DNA of 64,000 bases, from positions 1-64,000 of the forward strand of contig NZ_CANMTH010000003.1 of assembly GCF_947500765.1 (NCBI RefSeq), read 5' to 3'. The notes under the pieces were generated by a model. It searched no databases and was not told the origin of the DNA. It saw only the letters and a program-made list of their open reading frames with translations. Numbering within the stretch: position 1 is the first letter of the stretch; each line of letters opens with the position of its first letter. Positions 27,005-36,547 of the stretch are shown here, in pieces. This stretch comes from an uncultured Formosa sp. (GTDB taxonomy: Bacteria; Bacteroidota; Bacteroidia; Flavobacteriales; Flavobacteriaceae). The position numbers were made by a program, and so were the translations under genes.

Positions 27005-27512
27005 AATAGTACATATTATTACAGGTGGACAGCGCTCTGGAAAAAGTGAATATGGCGAGACAATTGCTTTAAATCTAGACGATGCTCCTACGTATTTAGC
27101 TACCTCTAAATATTGGGACGATGAATACCGTAAACGTATTGAAATCCACAAACAAAGGCGTACAGATCATTGGACAACTATTGAAGAGGAACTCAATATT
27201 AGTAAAATAACGGCAGTTAATAAGGTGTTGTTTGTAGATTGTATTACACTTTGGATCACTAATGTTATGTATCATTTTAAATACGATGCGACTTTAAGTT
27301 TCGACTTTGTTATTAAAGAGTGGAATGTATTATGCGAGAACAACAATATTGTAATTGCAATTACAAATGAAATTGGTTTAGGCGTAATACCTATGGAAAA
27401 AGCAACCCGGCAATTTGTAGACTTACAAGGAAAAGTGAATCAATACATCGCCAAGAAAGCAACTAAGGTAGACTTTATGGTTTCTGGAATTCCAATACAT
27501 ACAAAAGGATGA
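26994..27512 (+). CDS. cobU: Adenosylcobinamide kinase / guanylyltransferase CobU
   Basis: A 172-residue P-loop enzyme phosphorylating adenosylcobinamide and transferring GMP. GGQRSGKSEYGE is the CobU Walker A motif, and TNEIGLGVIPMEKATRQFVD is a C-terminal signature. Length is normal for CobU/CobP. It overlaps the chelatase gene and the next gene by a few bases. Confidence 0.95.
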   Translation: MSTKIVHIITGGQRSGKSEYGETIALNLDDAPTYLATSKYWDDEYRKRIEIHKQRRTDHWTTIEEELNISKITAVNKVLFVDCITLWITNVMYHFKYDATLSFDFVIKEWNVLCENNNIVIAITNEIGLGVIPMEKATRQFVDLQGKVNQYIAKKATKVDFMVSGIPIHTKG

Positions 27513-28825
27513 TAAAACAACTCATCATATCGGCTCCAAGTAGTAACGCAGGTAAAACAACCCTTACTTTAGGTTTGTTGCGTGTATTGAAACGTAAAAC
27601 AAAAGCGGTACAGCCTTTTAAAGTTGGTCCGGATTATATAGACACAAAGTTTCATCAATTGGCTTGTGGACAAACAGGTGTCAATTTAGATTTGTTTATG
27701 ATGTCTCAAGAAGATATTAACAACAATCTAAATTTTTACGGTAAAGATTCTCAAGTAAATTGCATCGAAGGTGTAATGGGTTTATTTGATGGTGCTCAAA
27801 AAGACAAAGGTAGTACGGCAGAAATGGCTAAGAAATTAGAAACACCCGTTTTATTGGTGATTGATGCTAAAGCGGTTGCCTATTCTGTTGCGCCGCTTAT
27901 TCAGGGTTTTGTCAATTTTGATGCAGAAGTAAAAGTAATGGGTGTTGTTTTTAACCGTGTCGGTTCCGAAAGGCATTATACCATGTTGCAAGAAGCTTGT
28001 GAGGATATTGGAGTGCAATGTTTTGGTTATTTATCAAACTTAAAAAACATTGAAATTCCATCACGGCATCTTGGGTTAAATATTCAGGAAATAGAAAAAT
28101 TTGATATTCTGATTGATGAAATTGCTGATGCTTTAGAAACAACCATGGATTGGAAAGCAATATTAGAAGCTTCAAAAGATGTGGTTTGTATCCCTATTTC
28201 ATCCGAAGAAAAAAATCTTACTGAAAAAATAAAATTTGCGGTCGCTAAAGATGAAGCTTTCAACTTTATATACCCTCAAAATATAACAGCAATGGAACAA
28301 TTAGGGATTGTTCAGTTTTTTAGCCCTATTCACGATACTGAGATTCCTGATTGTGATTTTATATATTTTCCCGGAGGCTATCCTGAGGTTTATTTAAAAG
28401 AATTGTCTAGTAATAAAGAAATGCTTGCTAGTATTAAAACATTTGCAGAAAATGATGGTGAAATATATGCAGAATGTGGAGGGATGATGTACTTAGGGAA
28501 ATCTATTATTTCTGAAGATAATGAACCTTTTGAAATGGTTAATTATTTTGATTTTGAATCTACAATAGCTGATAAAAAGCTGCATTTAGGATACCGTACT
28601 TCTACTATTAATGAGCATATTTTTAAAGGACACGAGTTTCATTATTCTAGTTTGATACATGATAATGAAACAACAAGTAACGCCACCATTACAAATGCTG
28701 TAGGTGTTTGTACATCAACAAAAATTTATAAAAAGCAGAATGTTATGGCGTCTTATGTGCATCATTATTTTGGTACAACAGAAACGCTGATACAATTGAT
28801 TAACGAAATAAAAAATAACAGATGA
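27509..28825 (+). CDS. cbiA: Cobyrinate a,c-diamide synthase (CobB/CbiA)
   Basis: A 438-residue glutamine amidotransferase amidating the a and c side chains. The N-terminal P-loop domain reads SAPSSNAGKTTLTLGL, with VGPDYIDTKFHQ close after. The C-terminal GATase has the catalytic Cys in YAECGGMMYLG and the His of ASYVHHYFG. It is of normal length. Gene order places it with the adenosyltransferase that follows by ATGA overlap. Confidence 0.95.
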   Translation: MIKQLIISAPSSNAGKTTLTLGLLRVLKRKTKAVQPFKVGPDYIDTKFHQLACGQTGVNLDLFMMSQEDINNNLNFYGKDSQVNCIEGVMGLFDGAQKDKGSTAEMAKKLETPVLLVIDAKAVAYSVAPLIQGFVNFDAEVKVMGVVFNRVGSERHYTMLQEACEDIGVQCFGYLSNLKNIEIPSRHLGLNIQEIEKFDILIDEIADALETTMDWKAILEASKDVVCIPISSEEKNLTEKIKFAVAKDEAFNFIYPQNITAMEQLGIVQFFSPIHDTEIPDCDFIYFPGGYPEVYLKELSSNKEMLASIKTFAENDGEIYAECGGMMYLGKSIISEDNEPFEMVNYFDFESTIADKKLHLGYRTSTINEHIFKGHEFHYSSLIHDNETTSNATITNAVGVCTSTKIYKKQNVMASYVHHYFGTTETLIQLINEIKNNR

Positions 28826-29406
28826 AAATTTATACAAGAAAAGGAGATAAAGGTACTACAGGCGTTTTTGGAGGAAAACGAACCTTTAAAAATTCGGCAC
28901 GAATTGAATGTATTGGTACGTTAGATGAGGTGAATTCTACCATTGGCTTAATGCGCTCTAAACTAGGTAACGATCACGAATGGCAACCAAATTTACATCG
29001 TGTTCAAAAGGATATGATGAATATGATGTCGCATTTGGCACGTCCGTCGGATTCTAAAAAAGAAAACCCAAATCCAAAACCAGAAGACGGTCCAGAGTTT
29101 TGTGAACATTGGATGGATGAAATGGAAGAAAAAATCACGTCTCCTTCAGATTATTTTTTACTACCGGGTGGTAATGAAATATCGGCGCTTTGCCATGTGT
29201 GTAGAACACAAACCAGACGAGGCGAAAGGCAATTGGTTACACTAATGCAAGAAGATCCAGACTGTGTTCACGATTATATTATGAGCTATGTTAACCGGTT
29301 ATCCGATTTGTTTTTCACCATGGCGAGAGCAGAAATGGACAAGTATGGCGTAGCCGAAGAAAAATGGAATTTATTTTTATATAAACGAAAGAAGACAGCA
29401 AAATAA
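28822..29406 (+). CDS. pduO: ATP:cob(I)alamin adenosyltransferase, PduO type
   Basis: A 194-residue PduO/MMAB-type adenosyltransferase. The ATP motif YTRKGDKGTTGVFGG lies at the N-terminus and the C-terminal half contains CRTQTRRGERQL and VNRLSDLFFTMAR, as in the trimer-forming family. It attaches the 5'-deoxyadenosyl group to the corrin cobalt. It differs from the CobA/BtuR type. Overlap with cbiA indicates joint expression. Confidence 0.93.
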   Translation: MKIYTRKGDKGTTGVFGGKRTFKNSARIECIGTLDEVNSTIGLMRSKLGNDHEWQPNLHRVQKDMMNMMSHLARPSDSKKENPNPKPEDGPEFCEHWMDEMEEKITSPSDYFLLPGGNEISALCHVCRTQTRRGERQLVTLMQEDPDCVHDYIMSYVNRLSDLFFTMARAEMDKYGVAEEKWNLFLYKRKKTAK

Positions 29407-29470
29407 TTTAAGGCAATTCAGAAAAAAAACAATTTAATACATAACAGTTTAACCTTTAAAAACAAATATT

Positions 29471-30157
29471 ATGCACATTGAACCAGGAATAGTAGATTCA
29501 GCGAAAATCGGGCTTTCATACGTAACAGCCGCAGTCGCCATTATGGGAGTAGCAAAAGCTTCATTTAGCAACATTAAAAAGACCAATCCGTTGACTTTTT
29601 TAGTCAAATCTGTTGCAACTACAGCTTTAGTCTTTACATTTTTTCAAGTATTACCACATTATTCCGTCGGTGTTTCAGAAGTTCACTTTATTTTGGGATC
29701 CACATTATTTTTACTCTTTGGACTCGCACCTGCTAGTATTGGTCTGGCACTAGGTTTATTAATTCAGGGCGCATTCTTTGCACCAATTGATTTACCACAA
29801 TATGGAATGAATGTTACCACCTTACTTATCCCTTTAATGGCACTTTCTTATGTTGCTAATAAAACGATAACAAAAGATACGCCTTATATTAAATTGAAGT
29901 ATGCACAAGTTTTAAAATTGTCTTTAGTGTACCAAGCAGGAATTGTTGGTTGGGTTACATTTTGGGCTATATATGGTCAAGGTATTGGCGTAGAAAACCT
30001 ATTAAGCATTCTTAGTTTTGGTGGCGCTTATATGTTAGTGGTGTTAATAGAACCATTAGTAGATTTGGGGGTATTAGCCATCGCAAAATTCTCTGCAAAT
30101 AGATTTCATAAAACGACCTTTTTTGAAAAACGACTTTATAACGCTGTACAAGCATAA
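29471..30157 (+). CDS. cbiM: CbiM-like substrate-capture membrane component of a cobalt transporter
   Basis: A 228-residue polytopic membrane protein beginning MHIEPGIVDSAKIGLSYVTA. Conserved VHFILGSTLFLLFGLAPASI and a downstream IQGAFFAPIDLPQYGMN match CbiM-type ECF permeases that capture cobalt. CbiN, CbiQ and CbiO partners are not adjacent in the window. The preceding 60-base gap is the first real gap in this stretch of the run and carries no obvious riboswitch. Confidence 0.85.
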   Translation: MHIEPGIVDSAKIGLSYVTAAVAIMGVAKASFSNIKKTNPLTFLVKSVATTALVFTFFQVLPHYSVGVSEVHFILGSTLFLLFGLAPASIGLALGLLIQGAFFAPIDLPQYGMNVTTLLIPLMALSYVANKTITKDTPYIKLKYAQVLKLSLVYQAGIVGWVTFWAIYGQGIGVENLLSILSFGGAYMLVVLIEPLVDLGVLAIAKFSANRFHKTTFFEKRLYNAVQA

Positions 30158-30198
30158 GTGGTTATTTAAAAGAATTAATAATTTTCAATTTATAAAAC

Positions 30199-31272
30199 AT
30201 GAATAAAATACCAATTACTATCGTTACCGGATTTTTAGGTGTGGGAAAAACGACCTTAGTACATAATATGCTAAAAAATGCCCATGGAAAGCGTATTGCT
30301 GTTTTGGTAAACGAATTTGGAGAGGTAGATGTCGATGGGCAACTTATCGCATCTTCTGAATGTGGTGATGAAGGGTGTAACTTAATTCAATTACCAAACG
30401 GATGTATTTGCTGTACGGTGCAAGAGGAGTTTTTACCTTCTATGTTGCGGTTGTTAGAACGTAAAGATGAAATTGACCATATTGTTATAGAAACATCGGG
30501 TTTATCTATGCCTAAGCCCTTAGTGAAAGCCGTAAACTGGCCCGATTTAAAACCTCATATTACTATAGATTCTGTGATTACGGTGGTAGATGCTGTAGGC
30601 ATAGCTACTGGAGAAATTTGTGATAGAGAGCGTGTACAAGCACAACGCTTAGCCGACGATTCTTTAGACCACGAAACGCCTATTGAAGAATTGTTTTTAG
30701 ATCAATTAGTTTGTGCAGATTTGATTTTAGTTAGTAAAAGCGATTTAGTTGATGATGCCAAGTTTGAAGAAATTACTAAAATAATCACGGCTAAAGCCAG
30801 ACCAAACACTAGAATTATTCCTGTTGTAAATGGTGAATTAGATAATACCTTGCTATTGGGAGTTGAAGCGTCTGCAGAAGATGATGTAGATAACCGTCAT
30901 TCCATTCACGAAGCGCATCATAAACACGGCAATCACCACCACCATAATGATGATGTTAAAACGGTTTTACTAGAATATGCTGAAACAGCAGATATTAAAA
31001 CTTTAGTAAAAGAGTTAAAAGCACTTGTAGCACAACACGAAATTTATAGAATTAAAGGTTTTGTAAACATACCAAACAAACCGATGCGTATGGTTTTACA
31101 AGGCGTAGGCTCTCGTTTTGATTACTATTTTGAAAGACCTTGGGGAGCTACTGAAAATCGTAAAACAACTATTGTCGTTATTGGTAAAAACATAGAACTT
31201 ACGGAAGAGAACAACATAAAGACGCATGCACATAGTCATAGTCACGACCATGAGCACGGGCATTCTCATTAA
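30199..31272 (+). CDS. cobW: CobW-type COG0523 GTPase metallochaperone
   Basis: A 357-residue G3E GTPase. It has Walker A GFLGVGKTTL (residues 11-20), NEFGEVDVDGQL, and the metal motif GCICC (68-72). Metal-binding His clusters stand at about 230-248 and at the C-terminal tail ending HSHDHEHGHSH. CobW proteins are thought to deliver cobalt to the CobN chelatase, and the position just upstream of cobN fits. The ATG is preceded by a short A/T-rich gap. Confidence 0.93.
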   Translation: MNKIPITIVTGFLGVGKTTLVHNMLKNAHGKRIAVLVNEFGEVDVDGQLIASSECGDEGCNLIQLPNGCICCTVQEEFLPSMLRLLERKDEIDHIVIETSGLSMPKPLVKAVNWPDLKPHITIDSVITVVDAVGIATGEICDRERVQAQRLADDSLDHETPIEELFLDQLVCADLILVSKSDLVDDAKFEEITKIITAKARPNTRIIPVVNGELDNTLLLGVEASAEDDVDNRHSIHEAHHKHGNHHHHNDDVKTVLLEYAETADIKTLVKELKALVAQHEIYRIKGFVNIPNKPMRMVLQGVGSRFDYYFERPWGATENRKTTIVVIGKNIELTEENNIKTHAHSHSHDHEHGHSH

Positions 31273-31278
31273 AAGAGT

Positions 31279-31733
31279 AATTATAAATTTTTAATGTTAA
31301 ATTATAAATGATGAAAGTCTTAATTAATTATAAATTTTGATACTAAATTATAAATGATGAAAGAGAACATTATAAAAGATAAAAGTTTTAATTTTTCTTT
31401 ACAAATAATTCAACTTTATAAAGAGTTGCAGTTTAACAAAGAATATGTTTTGTCTAAACAGTTATTAAGGAGTGGTACAAGTATTGGAGCTAATGTTTCT
31501 GAATCAGAAGCTGCTTTAACCAAGAAAGATTTTATTCATAAACTGTCTATATCTTCAAAAGAAGCTAGAGAATCACTTTATTGGTTAGAATTATTAGAAC
31601 AAAGTAGATTGGTTGATTTAAACTATACCTCTTACATTAGAGATGTAAAGGAATTGATTAGAATATTAACATCAATTATTAAAACTTCTCAAGCTTCGTT
31701 AAGTAAATAATTCAACATTAAAAATTTATAATT
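31279..31733. repeat. Perfect 20 bp inverted repeats bracketing the four-helix-bundle gene
   Basis: AATTATAAATTTTTAATGTT at 31279-31298 and its exact reverse complement at 31714-31733 flank the ORF 31354-31710. A second direct repeat, TAAATTATAAATGATGAAAG, occurs twice before the ORF. This arrangement separates the gene from cobW and cobN and makes the unit look like an inserted module. The repeats could also form a long AT-rich stem in the transcript. Confidence 0.75.
31354..31710 (+). CDS. Four helix bundle (S23-like) protein inside the cob run
   Basis: A 118-residue protein of the four-helix-bundle family that is often encoded in 23S rRNA intervening sequences. LLRSGTSIGANVSESEAA at about 43-60 is the family fingerprint. 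It has no visible link to B12. It lies between cobW and cobN, inside 20 bp inverted repeats, and reads in the operon direction. Its molecular function in such settings is not established to my knowledge. Confidence 0.85.
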   Translation: MMKENIIKDKSFNFSLQIIQLYKELQFNKEYVLSKQLLRSGTSIGANVSESEAALTKKDFIHKLSISSKEARESLYWLELLEQSRLVDLNYTSYIRDVKELIRILTSIIKTSQASLSK

Positions 31734-31750
31734 TAACATTCTTATAAAAA

Positions 31751-34700
31751 GTGCATTTAATTTCTACCATACCAGGCGGCTGGAATCCTAATGATGAAGG
31801 GGTGTTTTACATCGATCAATCTCCGGGAGACATCGTGTTTTTATCTTCGGCAGATTCCGATTTGTTTATGATGAACACTGCCTACAAATTAATACATGAT
31901 TCTGTAGGCCATGTTCCTTCATTCAGGTTTGCCAACCTTAGCTATTTTAAGCAAGAACTCACTATTGATACGTATGTTGAAGATGTGATTACTACGGCCC
32001 AAATTGTTGTACTTAAACTTTTAGGCGGTAAAGGGTATTATAATTATCTGTGCGAAGCGATTTCAGAGTGTTGTGAAGAGCATAACATTCAATTGGTGTT
32101 TTTACCAGGTGATAATAAACCCGATTTAGAATTGATGCAATCTTCTAATATTCCATTAAAAGAAGTCGATTTAATTTGGAAATATATACAGTCTGGTGGT
32201 ATCGAAAATTGTCAATCTGCATTGCAATTAATTAGTAATAGAATTACGAATTTAAATGTAGCTCCCAATCCAATTCAGACCATTCCCGATTTATTTCTGT
32301 ATCATCCTAATCAGGGAATTTGGGATGCAACACCTATAACAGAAAAAAAGGAGGCAGTTATTTTTGGCTATAGAAGTTATTATTTATCTAATAATTTAGA
32401 GCCTATTCATAGTCTTATTAGCGCTTTAGAGGGCGAAGGTATCGCCTCTGTAGTACTTATGGCGGCGGGCTATCGCGATCATGATATTCAGCAACAAATT
32501 TTCGACTTATTAAAAACGCATCACATAGAAACCCCTCAAGTTATTATAAATACTACAGGTTTTAGTGTGCAAGGATTTCATGAAACGTCAGAAAGTTTGT
32601 TTGATGTGTTTAACGTTCCTGTGATTCAGGCCATCATGGGAAGTTGTAATCGTGAAAGTTGGCAGGAAGGTAGTTTTGGCTTACCACCTACAGATATAGC
32701 TATGAATATAGCTTTGCCAGAAGTGGATGGTAAAATTATATCAAAAGTCATTTCTTTTAAAGAAGCTGTAGAAAAAGATGCTTTAACCGATTCTGAAGTG
32801 GTTTCTTATGTCTCAAATAATGAAGGCTGCGAATTTGTAGCTCAAATGGCTAAAGCGTGGTTAAACCTTCAGAATACGACTAATTCAGTTAAAAAAATAG
32901 CTTTAGTTTTGCCTAATTACCCCAATAAAAACAGCCGATTAGCCAATGGTGTGGGGTTAGATACGCCACAAAGCACCTTGCAGATATTAGCGCAATTGGC
33001 AGATGAAAATTATAGCTTAGCTTCAGATTATCCGAAAACCACAAAAGACCTTATACATAAATTAACCAATTCGGTTACCAACAGTTTAGAAACGATAAAT
33101 ACGTTAAACGAACGGCATGCTATTCAGTTAGATGAGGTTGTGTTTTATCGTTATTATAATCAATTATCAGCTAAGCTTCGTGAGACTATTGAAGCCCAAT
33201 GGGGGCCTCCAAAAGCATCTCCCAATTATCAGAACGGACATTTTTTAATTCCAGGGTTTATTTCAGAAAACGTATTGGTAAGCATTCAGCCAAGTCGAGG
33301 GTATAATTTAGATTTACAAGCCAGTTATCATTCGCCAGATTTACCACCACCACCAGCGTATTTGGCCTATTATATTTGGTTACAACACGATTTTAAAGCA
33401 GATGCTTTGGTGCATATTGGTAAACATGGAAATTTAGAATGGTTACCCGGTAAAAGTGTCGCTTTAAGTAAAGAAACGTGTTTTCCTGCGGCTATTTTAG
33501 GGGCAATACCTCATTTTTACCCGTTTATTATTAACGATCCCGGGGAAGGCACTCAAGCAAAACGAAGAAACCAGGCTATTATTTTAGATCATTTAATTCC
33601 GCCCATGACACGGGCCGAGAATTATGGCGATTTATTAAAGTTAGAACTATTAATTGATGAGTTTTATGAAGCCGCTTTAGTCGATAAAAGAAGAGCTACA
33701 CTTATTAAAACTAAAATTGAAACTCTTGTCAATGAAACCCATCTTAAAGCCGATTTAAATGAAGATGGAAAAGACATTGATGCTTTATTGGAAGTTATTG
33801 ATGGGTATTTATGCGAATTAAAAGAATCCCAAATAAGGGGAGGTTTACATATTTTAGGACAATTGCCTGCCAATGAAAAACTAATCGATTTAATTGTCGC
33901 TTTACACCGTTTACCGCAAGCCGATTTAAAAGGAATCACTCAATGTTTAGCAGATGATTTACAACTTGGCTTCGACCCTATAAACGTAGTGTATTCTGAT
34001 TCTTTTGAAAAAGAGATTTTAGGTATTCATTGCAGAACTTACGGACAAGCGGTTGAGTTATTAGAGAACAAGGCTAAAAATTTGGTAACTCAATTATTCA
34101 ATAATGATGTACTTGAAAATATTGGTCAATATACACAACAAATACTAAGTTATATACAACAACATACATTGCCCGTTTTAAATAAAACAAGCCATGAAAT
34201 AGCGCATTTGATTAAGGGATTAAACGGACACTATATTCCTGCTGGTGGTTCTGGTGCGCCTACACGTGGTCGATTGGATATTTTACCCACAGGGCGGAAT
34301 TTTTATTCGGTAGATGTCCGTACCGTTCCCTCAGAAACCGCCTATCAATTGGGTGAAAAAAGTGCCAAAAACATTATAGATCGCTATTTACAAGAACATG
34401 GAGAATATCCTACGTCTATTGGTCTCTCTGTTTGGGGAACGTCTACTATGCGCACCAGCGGAGACGATATTGCACAAGCTTTAGCTTTAATTGGAGTAAA
34501 ACCCGTTTGGCAAGGCAGTAACCGACGCGTTAAAGATTTTAAAGTACTTTCTACCTTAGAGTTAAAACGACCACGAGTAGATGTTATGCTGCGTATTTCT
34601 GGGTTTTTTAGAGATGCTTTTCCCGATTTAATTTCCTTATTTAATGCTGCGGTAGAAAAAGTAGCGTCATTAGATGAAACCGAGGAACAAAATCCTATTA

Positions 34701-35494
34701 AAAAACGTTTTGATGAGGAGAAAAAGCAATGGCAAGATGAAGGTTTAGATGAAAAGCAAGCTAATGAAAGAGCGTTATATCGTGTGTTTGGATCGAAACC
34801 TGGTGCTTACGGAGCTGGATTACAAGGTTTAATTGATGGGAAAAACTGGACCACATCAGACGATTTAGCACAAGCGTATATTAATTGGAGTGGCTATGCG
34901 TATTACGGAAAAAACAATAGTGGCACTTCTGCTCACGAAACCTTTAAAACACGATTATCGTCTATAGAAGTGGTGATGCAAAATCAAGATAATCGAGAGC
35001 ATGATATTTTAGATTCCGATGATTATTATCAGTTTCAAGGCGGAATGACAGTCGCAGTACATACCATAAAAGGTTCACAACCCGAAACCTATTTTGGAGA
35101 TCATTCTCGACCAGATCATCCGAAGGTAAAAACGTTGAAAGAAGAGTTGTTAAAAGTATTCCGTTCTCGGGTCGTGAATCCGAAATGGATGCAAGGGATG
35201 CGCGAACACGGTTACAAAGGTGCTTTTGAAATGGCAGCCACTATGGATTATTTGTTTGCCTATGACGCAACCACTAACTTGATAGAGGATTTTATGTATG
35301 AACAAATTACCGAAAATTATTTGTTTGATGAGGAGAACAAAGCATTCGTAGAAGAACACAATCCGTGGGCATTAAAAGACATGTCTGAGCGCATGTTAGA
35401 AGCCATTCAAAGAGGCATGTGGGAAAATCCATCAGAAGAAACCATTGAAGCCTTAAAAGCACTTTATAAAGAATCAGATAATATAACAGAATAA
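31751..35494 (+). CDS. cobN: Cobaltochelatase subunit CobN
   Basis: A 1247-residue large chelatase subunit, normal length for CobN, starting at GTG (31751). Motifs include GLDTPQSTLQIL, the DLQASYHSPDLPPPPAYLAYY segment and HIGKHGNLEWLPGKSVALS in the core, and GGSGAPTRGRLDILPTGRNF further on. It inserts Co2+ with ATP hydrolysis supplied by the ChlI/ChlD-like protein at 25358. The C-terminal part is acidic. A short spacer precedes cobT. Confidence 0.96.
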   Translation: MHLISTIPGGWNPNDEGVFYIDQSPGDIVFLSSADSDLFMMNTAYKLIHDSVGHVPSFRFANLSYFKQELTIDTYVEDVITTAQIVVLKLLGGKGYYNYLCEAISECCEEHNIQLVFLPGDNKPDLELMQSSNIPLKEVDLIWKYIQSGGIENCQSALQLISNRITNLNVAPNPIQTIPDLFLYHPNQGIWDATPITEKKEAVIFGYRSYYLSNNLEPIHSLISALEGEGIASVVLMAAGYRDHDIQQQIFDLLKTHHIETPQVIINTTGFSVQGFHETSESLFDVFNVPVIQAIMGSCNRESWQEGSFGLPPTDIAMNIALPEVDGKIISKVISFKEAVEKDALTDSEVVSYVSNNEGCEFVAQMAKAWLNLQNTTNSVKKIALVLPNYPNKNSRLANGVGLDTPQSTLQILAQLADENYSLASDYPKTTKDLIHKLTNSVTNSLETINTLNERHAIQLDEVVFYRYYNQLSAKLRETIEAQWGPPKASPNYQNGHFLIPGFISENVLVSIQPSRGYNLDLQASYHSPDLPPPPAYLAYYIWLQHDFKADALVHIGKHGNLEWLPGKSVALSKETCFPAAILGAIPHFYPFIINDPGEGTQAKRRNQAIILDHLIPPMTRAENYGDLLKLELLIDEFYEAALVDKRRATLIKTKIETLVNETHLKADLNEDGKDIDALLEVIDGYLCELKESQIRGGLHILGQLPANEKLIDLIVALHRLPQADLKGITQCLADDLQLGFDPINVVYSDSFEKEILGIHCRTYGQAVELLENKAKNLVTQLFNNDVLENIGQYTQQILSYIQQHTLPVLNKTSHEIAHLIKGLNGHYIPAGGSGAPTRGRLDILPTGRNFYSVDVRTVPSETAYQLGEKSAKNIIDRYLQEHGEYPTSIGLSVWGTSTMRTSGDDIAQALALIGVKPVWQGSNRRVKDFKVLSTLELKRPRVDVMLRISGFFRDAFPDLISLFNAAVEKVASLDETEEQNPIKKRFDEEKKQWQDEGLDEKQANERALYRVFGSKPGAYGAGLQGLIDGKNWTTSDDLAQAYINWSGYAYYGKNNSGTSAHETFKTRLSSIEVVMQNQDNREHDILDSDDYYQFQGGMTVAVHTIKGSQPETYFGDHSRPDHPKVKTLKEELLKVFRSRVVNPKWMQGMREHGYKGAFEMAATMDYLFAYDATTNLIEDFMYEQITENYLFDEENKAFVEEHNPWALKDMSERMLEAIQRGMWENPSEETIEALKALYKESDNITE

Positions 35495-35500
35495 CATACT

Positions 35501-36547
35501 ATGAAAACATTTAATATTGAAACACCAGATCAGGCTATTTTAGCAGATTTACATCACAAAGTAAATAATAAAACAAAACCTGTTGGTTCTCTGGCAGATT
35601 TAGAAGTTGTTGCTGTAAAAATAGGTGTTATACAACAAACGTTAACACCTAAATTAAGTAAACCAACGATTGCTTTATTTGCAGCCGACCATGGTATTGC
35701 CGAAGACGGTGTTGTAAATCCCAATCCGCAAGAAGTGACTTGGCAAATGGTGTATAATTTTTTAAGTGGTGGTGCCGGTATTAATGTGTTTACAAGACAG
35801 CACAACATTGCATTAAAAGTGATTGATTCGGGAGTGAAATATGATTTTAAACATTGTAAAGGACTTATTCATGAAAAAATTGATTTAGGCACAAAAAATT
35901 ACCTGTATCAACCTGCAATGACTAAAGCGCAATGTGATATGTGTATTGAAAAAGGAGCAGCTATAGCCACCCGTATTTATTCGGAAGGGTCTAATATTAT
36001 TGGTTTTGGAGAGATGGGTATTGGTAATACCAGTTCGGCATCTTTGTTAATGAGTACGTTGTTGGGCATGCCAATTGAAGATTGTGTTGGACGAGGCGCA
36101 GGGTTAGATAGTGCAGGTGTTATTGCTAAAAAGCAGGTGCTTAGAGCGGTTATAGATAAACACAGTTCTGTTTCATCTCCGGAAGCCATTTTACAAACCT
36201 TTGGTGGTTTTGAAATCGCGATGATAGCTGGAGCGATGTTACAAGCCGCAGAATTAAAAATGGTTTTATTAATAGATGGTTTTATCATTACGTCTGCTTT
36301 GTTAGTGGCTTCTAAACTGAATCCAGCAGTGATAGATTATTGCATTTTTGCACATACTTCTGGAGAACCTGGACATCAAAAATTATTAGATTATTTTAAA
36401 GCTAAACCTTTATTAAATTTAGGATTACGATTAGGTGAAGGTACAGGAGCAGCCATTGCTTTTCCTTTAGTACAATCGGCAGTGCATTTAATAAATGAAA
36501 TTGCCAGTTTTGACAGTGCAAGCGTGTCTAATAAAGGGAATGAATGA
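35501..36547 (+). CDS. cobT: Nicotinate-nucleotide:DMB phosphoribosyltransferase CobT
   Basis: A 348-residue enzyme activating the lower ligand to alpha-ribazole phosphate. PVGSLADLE near residue 27, GFGEMGIGNTSSASLL at about 165-180 and LGEGTGAAIAFPL near the C-terminus (catalytic Glu) are family signatures. It works with BluB (19107) and CobS (next gene), with which it shares a 4-base ATGA overlap. Confidence 0.95.
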   Translation: MKTFNIETPDQAILADLHHKVNNKTKPVGSLADLEVVAVKIGVIQQTLTPKLSKPTIALFAADHGIAEDGVVNPNPQEVTWQMVYNFLSGGAGINVFTRQHNIALKVIDSGVKYDFKHCKGLIHEKIDLGTKNYLYQPAMTKAQCDMCIEKGAAIATRIYSEGSNIIGFGEMGIGNTSSASLLMSTLLGMPIEDCVGRGAGLDSAGVIAKKQVLRAVIDKHSSVSSPEAILQTFGGFEIAMIAGAMLQAAELKMVLLIDGFIITSALLVASKLNPAVIDYCIFAHTSGEPGHQKLLDYFKAKPLLNLGLRLGEGTGAAIAFPLVQSAVHLINEIASFDSASVSNKGNE

